From positions 124,001 to 188,000 of the forward strand of contig NZ_JAJUWR010000001.1 of assembly GCF_021390545.1 (NCBI RefSeq): DNA of 64,000 nucleotides. The letters run 5' to 3'. Origin of the DNA: Algoriphagus sp. AGSA1 (GTDB taxonomy: Bacteria; Bacteroidota; Bacteroidia; Cytophagales; Cyclobacteriaceae). Position numbers and translations under genes: made by a program. How positions within the stretch are numbered: position 1 is the stretch's first letter; each line of letters begins with the position of its first letter. The notes below the pieces were generated by a model. The model was not told the origin of the DNA. It saw nothing but the letters and a program-made list of their open reading frames with translations, and did not search any database. Below, piece by piece: positions 60,174 to 64,000 of this stretch.

Positions 60174-61046
60174 TTACAATAACCCCATGCTCAGCGTCCC
60201 CACGAGCATCAAGACCTTGGCAATGGCACTTAATTGCGTAAAGTGATCCTTGCGGTCAGCGATGTAGATTCTGTACATAAAATACATGAAGAACACTCCG
60301 AGTCCACCGAAGTAGATGAAAATAACCGTTAGATCTAACTTGAATGTCACCACCAATATTGCGCAGACAAACACAGCTGCAATCAGAAAAATCACAGCTT
60401 TTGTTTTTCGGAATCCAATCACGATGGGCAAGGTGCGGCAGCCATGCTTTCGGTCTCCCTGTCTGTCTTCTATATCCTTGATGATCTCCCGGATAAGATT
60501 GAGGAAGAAGGCGAAAATGGCATAGGTGAGTACCAATAATTCTGACTTTTGGTAATGGAAGGCAATCAGATAAATGGATACTCCTGTCAGTAGGGCCACA
60601 GTGAAATTCCCGATAAACGGTTCCCTTTTCAGCTGGTTGCTGTAAAACCAAAGCAAAAACGCAGCGGCAAAATTGATTAGGCCAACGGTGGGACTGACGA
60701 GAAGACCCAATCCAATCGCCGTGAAATTCAGCAAGGTGTGAAGCAAGAGCACTACTCTGCGCTTGATCCCCTTTCCGACTACCACATTCCCAGGCCGGTT
60801 TACATAATCGATTTTGACGTCGTAATAATCATTGATCATGTAGCCGGCCGCAGTGATCAGCAGGGTTGAAAAGATGATCACATAGAGCTTGTAATCTTGG
60901 AGTATAGGCAAACCTGAACGGGTGGTTTCTACTAAAAAGTATGCTGTCATCAACTGTGCAAATGCTACCATCAGCAGATTGATTGGTCGGCTGATCCGAA
61001 AAAGGCCGCGGATGGAAATGGTTCTTTCGACAGTCATGGTATTCAT
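60174..61046 (-). CDS. UbiA-family prenyltransferase (geranylgeranylglycerol-phosphate type)
   Basis: 290 residues with eight to nine TM helices. First aspartate-rich motif NDYYDVKIDYVNRP (about 71-84) and second motif DIEDRQGDRKHGCRTLP. The NDYYDxxxDxxNRP form is typical of Bacteroidota proteins annotated as geranylgeranylglycerol-phosphate geranylgeranyltransferase or related quinone-prenylating enzymes; the exact acceptor is uncertain. Membrane enzyme. A start at the second Met (codon 4) is also possible. Confidence 0.93.
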   Translation of the reverse strand: MNTMTVERTISIRGLFRISRPINLLMVAFAQLMTAYFLVETTRSGLPILQDYKLYVIIFSTLLITAAGYMINDYYDVKIDYVNRPGNVVVGKGIKRRVVLLLHTLLNFTAIGLGLLVSPTVGLINFAAAFLLWFYSNQLKREPFIGNFTVALLTGVSIYLIAFHYQKSELLVLTYAIFAFFLNLIREIIKDIEDRQGDRKHGCRTLPIVIGFRKTKAVIFLIAAVFVCAILVVTFKLDLTVIFIYFGGLGVFFMYFMYRIYIADRKDHFTQLSAIAKVLMLVGTLSMGLL

Positions 61047-61119
61047 ATATCAAAAATAGATTCAATTCCGTTCACATCTAGGGAAATAACTTGGTATGTG
61101 GAAATTATAGTTTTGCCTA

Positions 61120-61165
61120 ACCGCAGTGGGTGCGGAGATTTATGCGGAGGACGCAGGTCCATTTG
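61120..61165. repeat. CGGAG/CGCAG-type dispersed intergenic repeat
   Basis: CGCAGTGGGTGCGGAGATTT and ATGCGGAGGACGCAGG form a short degenerate repeat block, related to the CGCAGA units at 54790-54958 and the CTCCGTG motif near 53960. Non-coding. Confidence 0.4.
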
Positions 61166-61358
61166 TTTTAGATTGCCTGAAACAATGCGCAAGTGGCATA
61201 GATGATTATTGTCAACTGTCTATCGACGGACATATGGGGATTAAGTTTGGTTTTAGTGCAGAAAAGTTCTGTGGGGGAAATGTAGATAGTAAAAAGTAGA
61301 TGTGAGAGCTGTCGATATGGATACTAAAGAATCCTTATAGTTCAGTCTATAAAAAGCG

Positions 61359-61400
61359 AATTTGATCGGAGATCCATAGAATATGCTCTCCGATCAAATT
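61359..61400 (-). terminator. Rho-independent terminator of the GH144-like gene
   Basis: 14-bp perfect stem AATTTGATCGGAGA / TCTCCGATCAAATT with a 14-base loop, followed on the minus strand by a T-run (CGCTTTTTATAG). It lies 21 bp beyond the stop of the minus-strand glucanase gene. Confidence 0.8.
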
Positions 61401-61420
61401 TGACATTAAAAAAGCGCTTA

Positions 61421-63004
61421 TTATTTAAGGCTCGGGCTTTCAAAGCCCAATTTTTTCAATCCTTCCTGTACTTCCGGAGCTCCCATAAATAGTTTCCACC
61501 CCAGCCCGGTTCGGTAATTTTCTATCATGGCCACCATAGGCCCCTGGTCTATGGCCAAGTAGCGCTCAGGATAATAGTCATGCTCAGGACTCATGGCATC
61601 ATAGAATCCATATCTTCCAAGTACTTTTTTGCCATAGTTATAGTAGAGGTTTTTGATCACTTTCATTGATTCTTCTGGCGTATAAGGAATGGAAGAAATT
61701 GCTGCCGTAGGGGAGATCACTCCGGTATCATTTCTAGGGAAATGGGCATTGTATCCATTGATAGAGTAGGAGGCAGTAAGCCCCCACAGATCTTCACCAT
61801 AGCCTGCAAATCCCCCTGGGTTTTCCACGGCATGGGCTCTGTTGATCAGGGTGTGATTGGTGTTTAGTTGCTGGTAATCAGCATATTGATCTGCAAGTCC
61901 CATAGGGTTCAATCCAAGATATGAATAATGAGCCCAAAAAAGCGGACCGCCCTTTTCTTCGGCACCGTTGTGCTTTAAGATCAAGTCGTAGCCGAAGGCT
62001 TCATTGTCAGATTTGATGGCGCCACTTCTTGCCCATCCTTTATGATATGCGTCCGGGGTTATGCGATGTGTGGGAGAGGAGGCCGCCAGGATATAAGTGA
62101 TCAGACATTCATTGTAGCCTTCCAAAGGGAAATTCATGTCCCAGGCATATTCAGGCGACCAGTGCCAATACAAAACATCCTGACCATCTTGTGTGTACCA
62201 GTTCCACTCCATTTCTTTCCAGAGTTGATCGATGCGGTCAGCGACAGCTTTTTGGCGCTCATCACCGTCTTTGAAGTACTCCCGGACCGCGATCAGACCC
62301 TGCATCAAAAAAGCGGATTCCACAAGGTCCCCTCCATTGTCTTTTTGACCAAATGGCTGGACTTTTCCTGTCTCTCCATTGATCCAGTGGGGCCATACGC
62401 CCTTAAAACGGTCAGCATTCTCCAAAAAGCCCACTATTTTTTCAAATCGTGCCACACCTTCCTCCTTGGTGATCCAACCTCTTTCCATTCCGGCTATCAA
62501 TCCGAAAATACCCATACCAGATCCCCCTGTGGTGACAACATGGGCATCGTTTTGAGGATACTCACCGTCAATGTGAATCCGCTCCGGCCCCATTCCAGAA
62601 TTAGGCTCGGCTCCATCCCAGAAATACCGGAAGGTATAGAATTCCACCATATCCAAAAGCTCCTCATCTGTCATTTTATGGGTTTTGGCAGCAGCTCTGC
62701 CGACTATGGTAGAATCCTCCCCGGAATATGCCCTAACTTCATAATCCAAGGCTAGCTCCATGCCCAGATCATTAACAAAATCCAAGTAAATGGTGTCTTT
62801 TACGACGGCCCGTCTGGTATAGTGATCCTGATCCATGCTCACCCAGACTCCATAGGAATCTGCCTCTGGTGATTTTTCCCAGGCCAGTTCTACATGGATG
62901 TCGTAAGGAGTAGCCTTTATGGTTTCAGCCCGCTGTTCTGATTTTTTGCAAGCAAAAGAAAGTATAGAAAGAGCTATAAGTGAACGTAAGAAAAGGGGCT
63001 TCAT
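61421..63004 (-). CDS. GH144-like endo-beta-1,2-glucanase lipoprotein (glucoamylase-like PF10091 domain)
   Basis: 527 residues. Lipoprotein signal with lipobox LSFAC (Cys19). An N-terminal Ig-like part (about 30-105) is followed by the (alpha/alpha)6 glucoamylase-like domain: YTFRYFWDGAEPNSGM, VVTTGGSGMGIFGLIAGMERGW, GVWPHWINGETGKVQPFG, DNGGDLVESAFLMQGL, and WDMNFPLEGYNECLI. This set matches the Bacteroidota endo-beta-1,2-glucanases of GH144 and their relatives. Precise specificity (beta-1,2-glucan or another) cannot be fixed from sequence. It follows a susD gene (70-bp gap, same strand) and belongs to that PUL. Confidence 0.9.
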   Translation of the reverse strand: MKPLFLRSLIALSILSFACKKSEQRAETIKATPYDIHVELAWEKSPEADSYGVWVSMDQDHYTRRAVVKDTIYLDFVNDLGMELALDYEVRAYSGEDSTIVGRAAAKTHKMTDEELLDMVEFYTFRYFWDGAEPNSGMGPERIHIDGEYPQNDAHVVTTGGSGMGIFGLIAGMERGWITKEEGVARFEKIVGFLENADRFKGVWPHWINGETGKVQPFGQKDNGGDLVESAFLMQGLIAVREYFKDGDERQKAVADRIDQLWKEMEWNWYTQDGQDVLYWHWSPEYAWDMNFPLEGYNECLITYILAASSPTHRITPDAYHKGWARSGAIKSDNEAFGYDLILKHNGAEEKGGPLFWAHYSYLGLNPMGLADQYADYQQLNTNHTLINRAHAVENPGGFAGYGEDLWGLTASYSINGYNAHFPRNDTGVISPTAAISSIPYTPEESMKVIKNLYYNYGKKVLGRYGFYDAMSPEHDYYPERYLAIDQGPMVAMIENYRTGLGWKLFMGAPEVQEGLKKLGFESPSLK

Positions 63005-63074
63005 AGTTTCTGAATAGGATGAAAATGAGAAAAAGAGACTCCCGCCCCAGCAAGGAAAGCAGGAGTCAGGGAGA

Positions 63075-64000
63075 TTAATACCCCGGGTTTTGGGTGATTG
63101 AGCCTCCGCTAATGTCTATTTCGGACTGTGGCACGGGATAGACTTCGTGCTTGCCGGGAGTCCAGGTGATTCCCAGCTCCGCAAATACTTCCTGTGCTCT
63201 TCCCTGCCTTACCAGATCAAAATACCTGTGTTGCTCCATGGCCAGCTCCACTCTTCGCTCATGATAGATGGCGTCCCGTAGGGCGGACTGATCAGTCATG
63301 GTCAAGTCAGGCAAAATATCCTCATTTCCCTGTCTGGCCCGCTCACGGACCATATTTACATATTCTAGTGCCTGAGAAGAATTCCCGAGTTCATTCGCTG
63401 CTTCCGCTGCGATCAATAGGAGATCTGCGTATCTGAACAAGCGGATGTTTGCCCCGCTGTTTCCAAATCCGGATGGTGGTCTTTCGGGTAACCATGCTTT
63501 TTTGCTGAATCTTGCATTTCCGGCCATATTTTGATCAGCGCTCACCACTTCGCCAGAGGGCAAAGTGTCACCATCGTTGATAATAGTAGCTTCCAGTCTT
63601 GGATCATTTTCCTCATATGCAGCCATTAGATCATCGGATGGCCCATTAAACCCCCATCCGTTATTAGGATTGCCACGGATTCCTTGTACCTCATTGAACT
63701 GGGAACCTCCTCCTCCGGCTTCCAGTGCCACTGTGGATACTTCGAAGATACTCTCAGAAGAATGTTCACCTTCTCTTCTGAAAATCGCCTCGTAATCAGG
63801 ATAAAGGGAGTATTCTCCACTTGCTATGACTTCCTGGGCCACGTCAAATGCTTGTTGAAACTCGTTTTGGAAGAGATGCGCTTTTGCCAAAAAAGATTTG
63901 GCCGCTCCTGCCGTGGCTCTTCCGAGCTCCGAAGCCGGATATTCGGACTTTTCAGGCAAGTTGGCCGCCGCAAACTCAAAATCTTCTTCGATGAACTGGT
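63075..64000 (-). CDS. susD: SusD/RagB-family lipoprotein, partial (C-terminal part)
   Basis: The frame is open to the window edge (upstream IEEDFEFAAANLPEKSEYPA continues), so this is the C-terminal ~308 residues. SusD features: TAGAAKSFLAKAHLF, RYADLLLIAAEAANELGNS, YHERRVELAMEQHRYFDLVRQG, and VYPVPQSEIDISGGSITQNPGY. The remaining part and the susC partner should lie just beyond the right edge. It precedes the GH144-like glucanase, so the two define a glucan-utilisation locus. Confidence 0.95.
   Translation of the reverse strand, partial: QFIEEDFEFAAANLPEKSEYPASELGRATAGAAKSFLAKAHLFQNEFQQAFDVAQEVIASGEYSLYPDYEAIFRREGEHSSESIFEVSTVALEAGGGGSQFNEVQGIRGNPNNGWGFNGPSDDLMAAYEENDPRLEATIINDGDTLPSGEVVSADQNMAGNARFSKKAWLPERPPSGFGNSGANIRLFRYADLLLIAAEAANELGNSSQALEYVNMVRERARQGNEDILPDLTMTDQSALRDAIYHERRVELAMEQHRYFDLVRQGRAQEVFAELGITWTPGKHEVYPVPQSEIDISGGSITQNPGY

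Noticed and set aside
62042..62755. 237-aa plus-strand ORF
   Set aside because: Lies fully antisense to the intact GH144-like gene and has no domain; a shadow.
1..64000. tRNA, rRNA and other structural RNA genes
   Set aside because: No cloverleaf T-loop (GTTCGAATCC-type) or rRNA signature was found on either strand by eye; a tRNAscan/Infernal run would be decisive.

Overview
The window looks like chromosome of a Bacteroidota bacterium of the order Cytophagales, most likely Cyclobacteriaceae (Algoriphagus/Cyclobacterium-like). Evidence: four long MacB/FtsX-type permeases without ATPase partners, SusC/SusD pairs, a hybrid two-component-like regulator with a beta-propeller sensor, AraC regulators with membrane sensor domains, a LytS/LytR pair, DUF4197, A-rich leaders instead of strong Shine-Dalgarno sites, and promoter-like TAnnTTTG boxes. 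The genus is an inference. No rRNA, tRNA or CRISPR array was recognised.

Layout. 0.2-7.6 kb: three tandem FtsX-type permeases (a fourth lies at 50.7-53.1 kb), with 7-bp-periodic CAAGA-type repeats around them. 7.6-17.2 kb: an accessory island. It opens with a ~306-bp MITE-like element with a 4-bp target duplication. A minus-strand cassette follows (two related proteins of unknown function flanking a HEPN-domain protein), facing a small HTH repressor. Next come a decayed Pr6Pr membrane-protein gene, a secreted FG-GAP protein, and a near-duplicate HTH repressor followed by an XPF/ERCC4-type nuclease and a probable PD-(D/E)XK nuclease. The island ends with a SnoaL-like protein and a multiply broken TlpA-type thioredoxin gene. 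Both HTH genes have TATA-TTTC-TATA palindromes upstream.

17.2-27.4 kb: membrane AraC regulator, acyltransferase, a VOC/SRPBCC/DoxX/SRPBCC cluster divergent from a GlxA-type regulator, DNA topoisomerase III, and a double-domain esterase. 27.6-28.4 kb: an Erm(F)-like 23S rRNA methyltransferase, the clearest sign of antibiotic resistance, behind a TAnnTTTG promoter and a long leader. 29-31.6 kb: secreted protein, terminator, then LytS/LytR. 31.8-35.6 kb: two SDRs, an ABM monooxygenase-like protein and an exported DJ-1/PfpI protein, divergent from a Crp/Fnr regulator with a CRP-like palindrome between them.

36.4-50.4 kb: a polysaccharide-utilisation-like locus. It has an HTCS-like regulator whose kinase and receiver residues all appear lost, SusC, SusD, and a lipoprotein fusing a GDPD/PI-PLC-like domain to alkaline phosphatase, suggesting uptake and breakdown of a phosphodiester-containing polymer. 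A methyltransferase, a truncated SusD relic and a beta-propeller glycosidase-like protein follow. 53-61 kb is mostly housekeeping: DUF4197, purN, an AAA ATPase with three evenly spaced upstream palindromes, proA/proB, a GNAT acetyltransferase and a UbiA prenyltransferase. The right edge holds a GH144-like glucanase lipoprotein and the C-terminal part of a second SusD, the end of another glycan locus that continues beyond the window.
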